Shown here: one piece after another, positions 20,102 through 32,200 of the stretch
How positions within the stretch are numbered: the stretch's first letter is position 1
Layout of the letters: the number at the start of each line of letters is the position of its first letter
Assembly: GCF_000344685.1 (NCBI RefSeq)
Contig: NW_006920410.1
Location: forward strand, 3,335,922 to 3,399,921
Reading direction: 5' to 3'
From: Gloeophyllum trabeum ATCC 11539
Taxonomy: Eukaryota; Basidiomycota; Agaricomycetes; Gloeophyllales; Gloeophyllaceae
Length of the DNA stretch: 64,000 bases
The notes under the pieces: model-generated
What the model saw: only the letters and a program-made list of their open reading frames with translations
Database searches by the model: none
What the model was told of the DNA's origin: nothing
Position numbers and translations under genes: made by a program

Positions 20102-22944
20102 ATGTCGAGTCACGGCCGCTCCAACCGGTCTGCCAGCATACCCATACCACGAAGCATCGAGGCTGCGCTACCCCTGACGTTTGGCATCAGCCCGGGCTCT
20201 CTCCCTCGATCTCGTCCGGGTAGTTCTGTGGGAGGCATCGGCGTACGGGGTCATGTCACTCTTGCTGGTACCAGCCCTTCATCTTCAAGACATACCCCCG
20301 CCCGGTCATTTACAACGCCACATCCATTAGGCACCTCTCAGAGCCCTGTCGAGCCCCGAAGGATTCGTGCTAACGGCGGCGTCGGTCCATCTCGCAGCGT
20401 CGGAGATAACGACGGGTCTCCGCACGTCCCCCCTTTACTAAGCAGGAGACGCAGTGTTGCCAGCAACAGTACTGGAGTACCGAGTATTGGAGCGGCGGGG
20501 CCATTGTTCTACCGCGCGCCTTCGTCAAGCCATCATGCCCCCCGTCCCCCATCTCCTCAGCCCCTCCCCGCGGCATTTGCGCCCCCTGCGTACCTTGCTC
20601 ATTCGGCGCTCCGACATCTCCTGCAAACTGAAGCGGCACCGACGCTTCCACCTAGCCGGTATGCAAACCCCGATGCTTCATCCACCGCACCGAGCGTCGT
20701 GTGGCCCCATATCAAGCACAGAGAAGTCACGCCTGGGACGGACAGCGAGGATGAGAGCCCTCCGCCCAGAGACCTCAGCCTCCCTCCCTCAGTGCTCATC
20801 TCCAGCAGCCCCATCTTGAGGCTTCCCACTAGATGGAGCGATCAAGATCGTTATCCGTCCTTGAGCGTCTCTAGTGATGGGAGTCATTTGAGTTTCACCG
20901 GTGAGTGCTTTTCGCGTCATCTGATGCCGAGTGCGGCTATATCGCTTGAGCGTGGCAGGACTGTGTTCTTATATACTACATGTATGACCAGGGCCCGCAC
21001 TCGGTAACGACAAGGACGCCGCGGCTGCCAGGACGAATCACCCGATCCCGCCTGCTTGCGGGATCTACTACTACGAGGTGCAGATACTCAGCAAAGGTAC
21101 TAGAGGGTGCGTTTTGGCCATCATGCAATGGTACATGGTCAAGTCTGACACTCGGATCTGTGTCGCAGAGGTATCACTATCGGGTAAGTGATGGTTCGCC
21201 CTTTAAACTACTTGACCTTAACCGTTCCGAAGTCTGGCTGCCGGCCAAGTTCGGTTATCCCGTATTCCGGGGTATGAAGCTCATTCGTGGGGATACCGCG
21301 GGGAAGATGGCCTAGTCTTTGCTTCCGACAAGAATGGGACTCCATATGGTCCGAGGTTCGAGGGTTTGTGCTGTTTCTCTGTCACCTGTACTTGCCAAAC
21401 TTGGTTCTCATTACCTTTCTCTGTCTTTAGATCATGATGTCATTGGATGTGGTATTGATTTCACCTCGCATCGTGCATTCTTCACCAGGAATGGACGATT
21501 TTTAGGTTCGTGAGAGGTCGTTGATGTTTGACCGAGGGTTGATGCTGATAGTTCTACTCTCGTTATCGCACAGGAAATGTCTTCGAGGACGTCGGGAAGG
21601 AGTGCGACGTCTATCCTTGTGTCTCTTTACGCCAGCAGGGAGAAGCGATCAGCGTAAATTTCGGACATCGTAACTTTGCCTTTGACATCAACGATTACGT
21701 CCAGCAGCAGAGGAATCTGGTTTGGGCCAACATTCAAAGTACTCCTATCAAACGCGACCTTCTTGGCAGATTCGACCATTCCGATCACTCTCAACCTGCC
21801 GCCACTGCACGCACAGAAGACGGCGAGTCCGAGTCTTGGGAGTCGTCGGACCTAGAAGAAGTCGAGAGGGTGCGCGCCCCGTTGGGCAGGCTGGTCCTGG
21901 AGTACCTAGAGCATCACGGCTATGCTAAGACTGCACAAGCCTTCCGGACCCAGTTCGATCATCTCAATCGTGCCGCCCTGCTAGAAGGCGGTAGGGACAA
22001 GGGGGTGACCCCGGTTCCAGTGCCAGTGCCTTCGAGTAGCCGGACTCTGGACGAAGACCTGGTCATGGACGACCTGACTCAACCCGATTCATACAAGACT
22101 GCGTCTTCCTTTTCTAATGGGGACTCCGTGGATGGTCTAGATGCACGGCTCCATATAGTGAATGCTGTGACGGCTGGAGACATCGACACCGCTATTGACA
22201 AGACCGCGAAGCAGTTTCCAAAGGTCCTAGAGGAGAACGAGGGCTTAATGCTGGTAAAGCTGAAATGCCGGAAGTTCGTAGAGCTGGTATTGCAAGCCAG
22301 CGATGCCATGAAGCGAATGAAGGAGGAGCAGAGACTCAAAGACGACAGCAGAGAGAGGGACGACGACCCGATGGGGGTAAGCGCGATGGATATTGACGAC
22401 TCTGACGCCCTACCCATGCCTGCTCCTGGCACGAATGGATTTCCCCCGCGTGGCGTACGGGACGGCAGTGCCACCAACGGTAGCACCGACTATCCAACGT
22501 CATCGTCAAGTACTCCTGCTCTGAGCTACGCAACATCTGAATACCACGCCGCTCTGTCGGCCGCCCTGAGTTACGGACAGAAGCTGCGTTCGGACTACAA
22601 ATCTGATAGTCGGGCTGAAGTACAAGCCCTCTTCAAGCGTACGTTTGGAATCGTTGCGTACGAAGACCCTGCAAGTGCTGGAGCCGAGATTGCTGAGATT
22701 GTAGGGCCGGAGGCCAAAGCTGCCCTTGCAAACGAACTGAACATTGCGATCCTGAGTGAGTGCGGTCTTCATTTATCTTTGTACTACTGGGTAACGCCGC
22801 GTCCCAGAATCACAAGGCAGGCCGTCACACCCTGCGCTGGAGCAACTGTACCGTCAGGCTGCTGCATGCGTCGAACAGCTTGGTTTATTCGGTGTAGGCG
22901 CAGCAGCATTCGCTGACATGTCCAAGGAGTTCCTGGACGAGTAG
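20102..22944 (+). CDS. RanBPM/Gid1-like protein (SPRY, LisH, CTLH, CRA)
   Basis: Seven exons (20102..20900, 20992..21106, 21169..21183, 21233..21363, 21431..21505, 21574..22755, 22808..22944) encode 817 residues. A long Ser/Pro-rich N-terminus precedes a SPRY domain (about 240-420: [50 protein letters not shown]). LisH follows (about 477-510, [19 protein letters not shown]), then CTLH (about 568-625, [18 protein letters not shown]) and a C-terminal CRA region. This order is that of RanBP9/RanBPM and yeast Gid1/Vid30, the substrate-receptor-binding scaffold of the GID/CTLH ubiquitin ligase that removes gluconeogenic enzymes. Exon 3 is 15 nt and supplies GGITIG within the SPRY core; splicing around it is needed to hold the frame. 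A phospho-Ser/acid stretch ([17 protein letters not shown]) links SPRY to LisH. Confidence 0.92.
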
Positions 22945-23262
22945 TCGTGATTCTTTATCTGGGCACTTACGGACTTCCGCATGTATAAACATCTATGTCA
23001 AAGCTGGTGTATTTTGTAGGGTGGCAACAACACCGAGTGTAGGAATACTGTGGCATAATTGATGCTTCCGATCTATTTCCAGCAACGTATCCAACAAGAT
23101 CTATTCCGAAGCCTGCAGCTAATACAAAACACGGTAGACGACAATAGACAAGATAAATAAGTTAGCGTAGGATACTCCAGTTAGCGACGGCGAGACACGG
23201 TTAGTTGTCGAAATAAGCAGATCCTCAAATCCAAGAAGAACAGCCCATGAGCATCAGGCATA
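22945..23262. other. Convergent spacer, RanBPM-like / RasGEF
   Basis: Non-coding stretch between two converging genes; it should contain both polyadenylation regions. A/T-rich patches such as AATAGACAAGATAAATAAG near 23141-23160 fit this. Confidence 0.45.
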
Positions 23263-26200
23263 TTAGGAGAGGCCAAAGAATTTCTTGATGAGTGCTGGAT
23301 CATTAGATATATCCCGAGACACAGGCCGGGTCGGTGCCTGGAGGTCATCCGAAAGACCCATGTCCAACGGGGCCTCACCGATACGGATCCTCTGAAGCTG
23401 ACAATCCGAGCTTCAGTTCGCAGAGCACAGTGGACAGGGGATGAAGAGCACCTACATTCTCATCCATGAGACACTCCTGCATCAGCAAGTCTCTAATATG
23501 AGCTCTCTCCGGAAAGTTGTATTCATCAACGCATTGTACTTGGCGTTGTCTGATACCACGAATGAACCGGCCCATGAGGTTGAACTTGCCCCAGTGGATC
23601 TGCGTGGGATCATTCCCATTCACATCGGCGTTGCCTTCGTGCGTCCTGATGAGGTCCGAGAGGTGCACAGCGCTGATAAGGAGAATGGTTAGGAGACTAC
23701 GAAGGAGGAGGATAGAGCACTAACAGGGAGGGTATACATGCACCTCTGGTGTTTTTGAGAGCCATCCTATACGCTTGATGTCCTCGGCTTTGTTGAAATA
23801 ACCGATCATATGATTGTAGAATCTTATAATGTGAAGTAGACTTCTTCAGCAGGTCCATGGTCTGGTCGTCCAGTGCGCACTTGTTGATCCCAGCAACAAT
23901 GGAACGAAGCGCTGAATAATTTTGTAGGCGACGCAAGCATGTTGCAATCTCAAGGAACCTTTCAATCTGTCGCGACCGTGCGCGTGCTTTGTCGTGACAC
24001 AAGATGAGTGAGACGACCCTATCATTCGGGGGTAAGCAATTAACGATGGAAGATGAAGGACACCTTTGGTATACGAACCATTGCGCTAGATGTTCAGAAA
24101 CCTTATTGAATCGAGCAATAGGATCAGTTTCCGGATCCTTTCTGCCAGAAACGAAGACATGCTGCAGCCAATGGCGGGGCTGAAAATTTTTCAGTGAAGG
24201 CTGTTCGGAGAGGTACCTCGCGGAACCCACCTCAATCTGCAGGAATAATTTGACTTCCAATCTCGTTATTTCCTGCGCGATGTCCTTGGAGTCCAGCAAA
24301 CTGAGATCCTGACAGATCTTATGAAGCTCCCTGATGATGACCTTGGGAGATGGATTGAACCCATCATGGGCAAAGCTCTCGACAAGGGGAGTGTTGGGCA
24401 TCACGAGCGCCTTGGCAGTCAGAGGCAAGCTAGGCCTGCGATCTCGCGTATAAGCAGCCGACTTGGGCGGTGCGGGTGGGCTATCCGGTGGCTCTTGCAC
24501 AGCAGGCGATATTTCCAGGACCTCCTCGTCCGACGTGCTGTACGAGTCATCACTGTGGTCCGGCAGCTCATCCGTCTTCAGTGCCCATTGCACATCACGG
24601 TCCACCAGGTTGGGAAGGACTTCGAGGAACGGAAGGAAGTCGGCAGCATAGTGCAGAAGGTGCGATTTGGACATGACGGACTTCACTACGGCGGAGAGTG
24701 CTCCAGCACTGCCTGGAACGGCAAAATCATAGGGGTAGTCTTGTATCCAGGCGCCAAGCAAATGGCAGATTCTGTCGGAAGTCAATCCATTTAATCCGAT
24801 CTCACCTTGCTGAGAGACTTACCGTAACTGAGCAAAGCATGCCAAGAGCGGATCTGAGAGCAGCTGATCCAGCTGACGCATGCGCTTTTGCATAGCGAGC
24901 AACACGCTCCTAGGATTAGCGAAACGGCGGTAGGTAAGCAGGAAGTGTGAAATAAAAGCGGGGTCTAAAGGTCGGTCAGCAAGGCTGCGAAAGAGAGATG
25001 TACGCGCGGCTCACCGTCTCCAGAGACAGCCAAAAATAATAACTTATCAAGAATTTGTTCTAAGGTTGCCCATGGACTTGGAGCACTATAATATCACTTA
25101 GGACTTATGCCATTAGGACTGCATGTTCATGCAAACTCTCACCGTTCTTGCTGCTCCGCACGCAACGAGTGAGACACAGTTCCATTATGACTGTTATGGC
25201 TATGCACGCTGTCTCTCCCGTGCCCGGACGAACCATTATCCAGCGACTCTGAGCTGACTGTCTGCGGTTCTCTGTGATTGGATGGAGACGTAGACACATC
25301 CATGCGCTGCCGCGACGTCTGTGGCGAGATGCGACCGGAGAACCCAAGCTCGTCCCCTGACCATGACCGGGGAAGGTTGCTCGAAGGGGACGAGGCAGAC
25401 AACGGCGAATGGGATAGCGTCGTCGACTGTCGATGAGCCATATCTGAGGACGTGCTTTTCTCTGACTTCATCGCCACAGTAACGGGCGCTGAAGGGTAGT
25501 GAGGCTCGTCGAGCAGGATCGTGTTCTCAGCGCCTGAGGGTGTGTCCAACTGGCGTTCTGTAGGTTGTGGATCAATGATTGATGCAGCAATATTACGAAG
25601 AGTTACGAACGCTGGCTCTGCACTATCCTGTTTACGATCCACTCGAAACACCTATGCATCCGCTCTTTCCCGCTCTCATGGTTACTGGTGACCTCGACGA
25701 AACCAGCGCGGTAGTCTTGCGCGGTCGCCAGACTCTCATGAGGGTCTACCTCGGCTTCCAAGTCAGACTTACATGCGACAAGGACAGTGGGGTGTTTCAG
25801 ATCCCTAAAGCCACCTAGCATGAAGCATGACCGCGACCTCAATCTCCGTACTCATCCGAGAAGCAATGAAGACGCACTAAGGAGTGTCTCCACATGTTGG
25901 TACGACTGTTGATCAGCACTGTCATAGCAGATCACGACTCCCGAGATATGAGAAGCGTGTGCAGGCCAGACTTCGCCAGTAACTTCCATCTGAAGGGCTT
26001 CCACGTCTATCTCCTTGATACCAATGGTTGAAGTGGTACCCAAAGCAATATGTGGCATGCGTGCAGCATAGAAAGTATCTGCGGCATAAGTACATGTTAA
26101 ATAAGGGAGAATCAGGACAATGGGGATCTTTTCACTAACAATCCAAGTTGCCGATGGAACGGACGAGCATCGAAACTGGAGCCGGGTCCGATAGGCCATG

Positions 26201-26788
26201 CAACTTCAGACCTTCACGAATGAGGGTCGTCTTTCCGGAGCCCCTAGTACCGATGACAGCCACTGATATCTTCGGCGGCAAGTCGTAGACGGCGTTCATC
26301 GCATGGTAAACATCCGTATCACAGCTCAAACCCGGCATGGGACTGACAATAGCAGCAGGAGACAACCGCGACAGCGAGCCTGGTCTGACTTTGCGCTTCG
26401 CTGGTGTGCGCTGAGTAGCGTCCCAGTTCTCGCGGGAGTCTTTCCTTATTGGCTCCTTCGAGCTCGAAGCATGATTATTTTGAGTGGGAGGGACTGGTAG
26501 CGCGAGCTCGGGTATAGCGTCGTACCCTAGGTTCCGCGGAGAGATCGGAGAGTTCCTCGAAGTATCATGCTTATAGTTAGCAAAGGAGTCCACGGAGATC
26601 GCCTTGCGCACAGCAGTTGGCGAAAGGGGCGAGGCAGGCGGTGGTCGCTCCGGCGCGTGCGCTTCATCTGGGCTTGATTCAGACGAGAGGGCAGTTTGGA
26701 AGGTCTCCTGAGATGCTAGAGATGCAGAGGATGCTTGAAATGTCGAAAGCCTGTCCCTGTCCAGAGGGTAACCATTGCTGCTAGGCAT
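23263..26788 (-). CDS. Ras guanine-nucleotide exchange factor (CDC25 type) with N-terminal Ras-like G domain
   Basis: Eleven exons: 26140..26788, 25878..26078, 25611..25814, 25143..25557, 25015..25085, 24823..24964, 24231..24771, 24079..24179, 23725..24018, 23456..23672, 23263..23397; 989 residues. A Ser/Pro-rich leader is followed by a small-GTPase-like domain (about 175-350) with P-loop GTRGSGKTT, a G4-like VACKSDL and a G5-like EVTS; the G3 DxxG motif is not evident. After a Ser-rich linker come RasGEF_N (about 495-600, DPAFISHFLLTYRRF) and the catalytic CDC25 domain (about 720-945: IAQEITRLE, ARFNKVSEHLAQW, LQNYSALRSIVAGIN, IHWGKFNLMGRFI). It should load Ras with GTP at membranes. The fused G domain may be regulatory. 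The exon 3/4 junction (GTTCGT donor) is the least certain. Confidence 0.92.
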
Positions 26789-27399
26789 GTTCGCGGCAGG
26801 AGTTTGGTATGGACGCTTGACAGATGCAGCGCCTCGGATGCGGACGTGATCGCCGAATACCAGAGCAATGGAAATGAAGAGATCGCAGAATTAGGTTGAA
26901 GCAGGTTGCAGCATTGGCGGTGGTGTCCTACAGAACGTGGGCGTCGTCGCGGCGGTAGGCCTACGTTGGGGGCCGTGCGAGAGGATGATGGCGGGAACGT
27001 AGCGCGTACTTTATTGCACTCTTCTATGTAAACACCATTTAGGGATATGTCGCGAAACGGTCTCGGTCGTGGCGAGTAACGGCAACAGCCTGTTCTGATC
27101 GTCCCATACAATTATCAGATATGCGTCCGGAAGCCAGGTCGAATGACACCGCCCTCCTCACGCCACGTTTGCGAGCCTGACGACTCCTCAGCTTGGGGAA
27201 CCCAGCAGTCGACTGACACCGGTATGTGGTGCATTTTACGTTACATCCGGAATGCAGTACTAACGATATGGATAAATGTCGCTGTTTTCCTTCTTTACTG
27301 GCAGGACGAACGGTTCAAAATAGAGCAATCGGTGTCATATAAACCCTCACAGCATTCTCTTACGATTATTCCAACGATTTTGAATTCAAATTTGCACGA
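26789..27399. other. Divergent promoter region RasGEF / FAD oxidoreductase
   Basis: A 610-base divergent intergenic region. TATAAA at 27338-27343 serves the rightward gene. An upstream frame of the GEF (to about 27111) has no supporting splice or domain. Confidence 0.45.
27338..27343 (+). promoter_or_regulatory. TATA box of FAD-oxidoreductase gene
   Basis: TATAAA 62 bases upstream of the ATG at 27400. Confidence 0.55.
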
Positions 27400-29195
27400 A
27401 TGACGACCCCCGTGAAAGTGGCAGTGGTAGGCAGCGGTCTTGCAGGTCTCACCGCCGCATATCTGCTGTCGAAAGAGCTCAAAGGTCATGCAGCACGGTA
27501 CGAGGTCCACATTTTCGAAAAGGTGAGGTGTCGGTCATGCTCGGGAGTGCTCCTGCTCACACCGTGCAAAGGCTTCCAGTCTGGGTATGGATGCTCATTC
27601 AGTATCTCTGTCCCCCGAAGGCGTGGGGGAGGAATGGCGTGTAGACGTACCCATGCGTTCGTTCCAAGGAGGTATGTTCTCGTTGCCTTGACGCGCCCAC
27701 TTGACACGATAATTCGAGATGTTTAGGGTACTATCCGCGTCTAATGACCTTGTACAAGAATTTGGGAGTCACTTTCAGGAAGTCGGATTTCTCGTACTCC
27801 TTCTCAGTGGCAGCCCCAACAATATCAGGGTGCTATACGATCGTCTCAAGCATGATATACAATGGCGCCTCTGGTCTCCGCGGCGTCAGTATGCCCTCTG
27901 CAATGAAGGCCCAATACCAGGAGACGAAGGAAATGCTACCGCGTCTACTGATGCAACTCTTCACGTTTACTCTCTTCGCGTTGAGCACGTTGCAGCTTCT
28001 CTATAATTATGTGCGACTTGTATTATTATCGGCCCCAGTGCTCAGGAGCCGTCAAACACCTCACATGACGTTCCACGAATGGGCCCAATATAGCGCCCCC
28101 AGCGGTTCTCTGGCAAGGCTCATTGGGATGGACGCCGCATGGCTAGAGTTCCTGGGCTCCGTGGTCACGCCCCTTTTCTCGGCCGTTTGTACCGCGTCTG
28201 AGCACGATATCATGCAACATCCCGTCGAGGAATTTCTGGGTACGTAGTTGTCGATGCGCCTGAGTTATTTATGTCTAACCGTTCTTTCAGATTATATCTG
28301 GCTGACCCTCTTCACGCACCATTACGTGGTAAACAACGGAGTGCGTGATGTTGTCAAGCGGTTATCCGCACCCCTTGAAAACGTCCACGTTTCCTCGACG
28401 ATAACCGGCATTCGGCCTGACTCTAGCGATCCAAGTCTTGTAACATTGGAATGGGCTGATGCGCAAGGGTCCAAGCATACATACGACGGATTCTCGCATA
28501 TAATCTTCGCGACGCAGGCAAACCACGCATCCGAGCTGCTGTCCGGCTATCTCTCGAATCTCCCGCGCAATTCGACCCATTCAGAATTCGTGCGGCAGCA
28601 GGTTCAATGTCTCAAGACTTTCACTTACAAGCCAACGATTGTCATCAATCACACCGACGACTCCTTGCTCCCGGAGAATCCGAGTGATAGACGCGACCTA
28701 AACTTGATCCGTATGTCAGACGACGCGAGTCGCTCGAAACCGCTGTCTCCTTCCAGTGAACCAGGAAGCCTATGCGTTTCTCCATCCTACACCATGGCTA
28801 CGCATCGTTTGCGGAAGCCCAGTAATGCGGACTCGCGGGCGTCGGCCGTGTTCCAGACGACCAACCCAATAGTCTCGCCCCGAGAGGAGAGTGTCTTGTC
28901 TATAGCGAAGATGGAGCGGGCCATCCTAACACTGGACGCAAAAAAGGCGCTGCAAGATTTGTACATAGCGGACCAGCATCCGCAGGTACCCGGAGGACAA
29001 ACATCGCTCGGTTCTGGCAGACTTGGGCGCTTGCAAGGCACGCCTCGTCACGGTGAGCGAGAGGTTCCTGGTATCTGGCTATGCGGGTCCTACGCCTACC
29101 AAGGTATCCCATTGCTGGAGGGTTGCGTAGTTAGCGCAGCAAATGTGGTCGAACAAGGAATTCTCATGCGGGACTCCACATCGTCATCGATATAG
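27400..29195 (+). CDS. FAD-dependent amine-oxidase-like protein
   Basis: Four exons (27400..27522, 27572..27671, 27727..28239, 28291..29195) give 546 residues. The N-terminus VKVAVVGSGLAGLTAAYLL is a Rossmann FAD/NAD-binding loop, followed by VHIFEK with the ribose-binding acidic residue. A hydrophobic segment near residues 140-170 (TFTLFALSTLQLLYNYVRLVLL) could associate with membrane. The C-terminus has the amine-oxidase closing motif, here GIWLCGSYAYQGIPLLEGCVVSA. This fits the flavin amine oxidase / protoporphyrinogen-oxidase-like superfamily; fungal members of this branch are mostly uncharacterised. Substrate and partner are unknown. It ends 91 bases from the convergent RdRP stop. A low-similarity segment around 29000 (QTSLGSGRLGRLQG) might hide a missed intron. 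Confidence 0.82.
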
Positions 29196-29286
29196 ATTGT
29201 ATATCGTCCTTCTTGTATAATGACATTGCTAGGCACATGGTATAATACAGGCCATCGACATGGGTCCAGGCAGAACTGTACCACTC

Positions 29287-32200
29287 TTACGCGTACGCCC
29301 TGCTCTCCTCATGCAACGTATGCAAGATCATCCCTAGAGCTATCAGACCGAAACTCTGCGCACCGAAGCCGTCAGGGTCTCGGCGTACTGCTTCTTCAGC
29401 TATGATCCAGGCGGCATAGGCACGCCTGAGCGTTTCCTCCCTCCGCTCAAACTCTTCATCCTCATCATCGTCTGAATCGTCATAGAAATCACCTTCATCG
29501 GCGTCGTTCTCCCTTGCTGCTTGACGGTCTAGATCTCCCCTGAGCTCCCTTCGAATCACTTTCACAAGTTCGTGAGTCTGTAATACATAAATTTCAGCGA
29601 CAGGTGATGGATGAGACACCTCGGAGGACTGACCTGGAAATTCATGACAGCTACAGCGTCCCTGCGCTTTTGATGATCGTTCCAGGTAGCTTGAATAGTC
29701 CCGCTGACCAGTTCCCCTTCGGATAGCCCGTTCCGTGGCGAGAGGGAGCTCGAGTTCGCGATAGTGAAGAGCTGGTCTATGTAGGCTTCCATGAGATCCT
29801 GCATCTCCCTACGCAATTCAGCGGGGGGGCTGGTGATAGCGGGCAGTGCGGCACGTATCATGGAGCCGTGAGTGGGCTCCGCGTAGTCTTCATCTGGAGG
29901 ACGGATGTCCATGGGCACGTTTCTGAAAAGCTTACCAAGGGTCTTCTTGCTAGGGTAGAAGCGCCTGCTTGTGCTGGGATCGGTACCCTCATGTGCCAAG
30001 AAATCTGGCCTCTCTGAGGGCACTCGAGGCAAATCTCCAATCTGTACTGCCGTCCCAGTCTTCGGGAAGTCAACGGCATGGGATGCATATTCTGCTAATT
30101 TGATGCAATCCGGTTGCCCAGGATCGGTAAGATCTGCCAGTATTAGGTGGTGTATGGCAATGGTTCCGACTAAATCAGACTTGATCTATTGAAGGGGCCT
30201 GGGTATCAGCTACCATCGAGGCAAGCACAGGAAAAAGACCGACATAGTCGATAATGAAATCAGCTATGTCACCGATTGTACACGGTCTGTTTAGGGTTCT
30301 GTCCTCGAGAGCTTTGTAAGAACCGGGCTCAGATACTCTGCGGGGCATAAGGTTCGGCTGGAACAGAAGAATTGAGCGCAACGAAATTGCAACCAGGACA
30401 TGGTACTGCTCACGTCCAGGATGAGGTTAAATATGTCACCGTCAAGATCACCACCCGCAAGGCACGATGGAAGACTTCTGCGACCACTTCACATAAAAAA
30501 TCCAATCAGTCGGCTTCAGCATGGCAGTATGAATAAACATACCGGCAAGGAAAGACGACTGCATTCCTGAGGTGCTGTAGTTGCGGACGCCTCACTGCTC
30601 TGACGACCTGGAGATCGCCGGGATGAATCTGGGGGCTGCGCGTTATGAGGACGTCGCCCTCAATTGGGCGGATGTCCCCTGTTCTAGGATCATACACGGT
30701 TGCGAAGATCTCGTTCTCCGCAAGACAATCCCATTCATCCGACACACCGATGAGAGTCACAGAACCAGGAACGGGTATACGCGCCCGGTGTTTGATTTCT
30801 CGAAGTACATGGGTTGCTCCATAGCATAGACAGATATCCAGCAGTTGATGTTTGAGACCGTGGAGTGTCGATAGACTGTATGGGACGATGTCCAATTGCG
30901 CGTCCAAGTGTTTGAAGAGACTCGGGAGTCCAAAAGAAGCACCCAACCCATGAGACTGGAACAGATAGGACGCTCGTTCAAAAGATGCGAAGATACTGTG
31001 TACGTCGGCTATCGCTCTTTCTTGAAGTCGAAATATATACCCTTCGTCCACTCCGTGATACTCCATGAGCACGATCATAGGTCGATTTAGGAACATGGGA
31101 ATGGGACGGGTCGACGTGGCTGTGATATCAAGTGTCCCACCTGCAGGAGCGTTGAATTTTCTTTGGGACGGTCGGAAACACACTACCTTGCCTTCCAATC
31201 GGTTGTCTTCTACAAGGACGCCCTTGTAACCCCCATGGCGGAATTGAAGGCATGACGGCGGCGGCTTCGGCAGCCCAGACAGCTTCCCTTGAGATCTTCG
31301 CATATGTGTCCAGACTTCACGAAGTGATTCTGTGGATATAGTCCCGCATCCGTCCGTAAAACAGGTCCCATCCTGCGCTATCTTGTCATCGATCTGCCTT
31401 ATTTGCGAATCGTCAAGGGTGACAGAGGGATCGGAAGTCGAGAAGGCCTGCGCCCATCTTGCCGCTAGACGAGCCGGCTTGTAGGCGATTCTACTAAAAT
31501 CGCCCTGTTGGAGAGTTACTTGCCACACATCTTGACAGGATGTGAAATTCGTACCAATCGCGTGCGGATGCTCTCTGCATTCATAAGTACGCCGGCCTCA
31601 TCTCTATAAGGCGAAACGAACCACACTGAATGCTGTCGAAGTCCGCTCATGGAATATCCAAGAAACTCATAGTTCCGGCCAGCGAGCTGAAACCCGTCCA
31701 CAAGCAAGGGTCGGAATCTTTGTTTCAATAAAGCCGAGATATCAGACCCAGGCCCTGCGCGCATCTTCGAGAGGTCCTCGTCCTCGAAAGACACTCGAAG
31801 AAATGAATCGTGATGCCCAAAGCGCCGAAGCACACTGTTCCCCTGGTCGGGCAAGGGTCCTTCCAATACGAAAGTTGAGGGCGTAACGACCAAAAAAAAT
31901 GATCGGAGGACGGTGGGCGAGGACAATGTGCGTAGTCGATGCCTGGGTCGCTGGAGTTGGGTGACATAGACTTGCGCAGCATCTTCAAGTTGAGGGACCA
32001 ACACCCGAGGCTGATGACTGAGAGCGTCTTGATGTTCTCGGTACGGGCGCCGTGCTCTTCGACCTCGACGCCCGCCTGGAGTCAGGTGACAGGTCTCCAG
32101 GTTTGCTACAAAAACACGAAAGATATCCGGGAACTCAAGTCCATAGCTAAGGCTGAGCCGAGCTATGGCCGGCTGTAATTTCACCACTTCCGCAGGTTCC

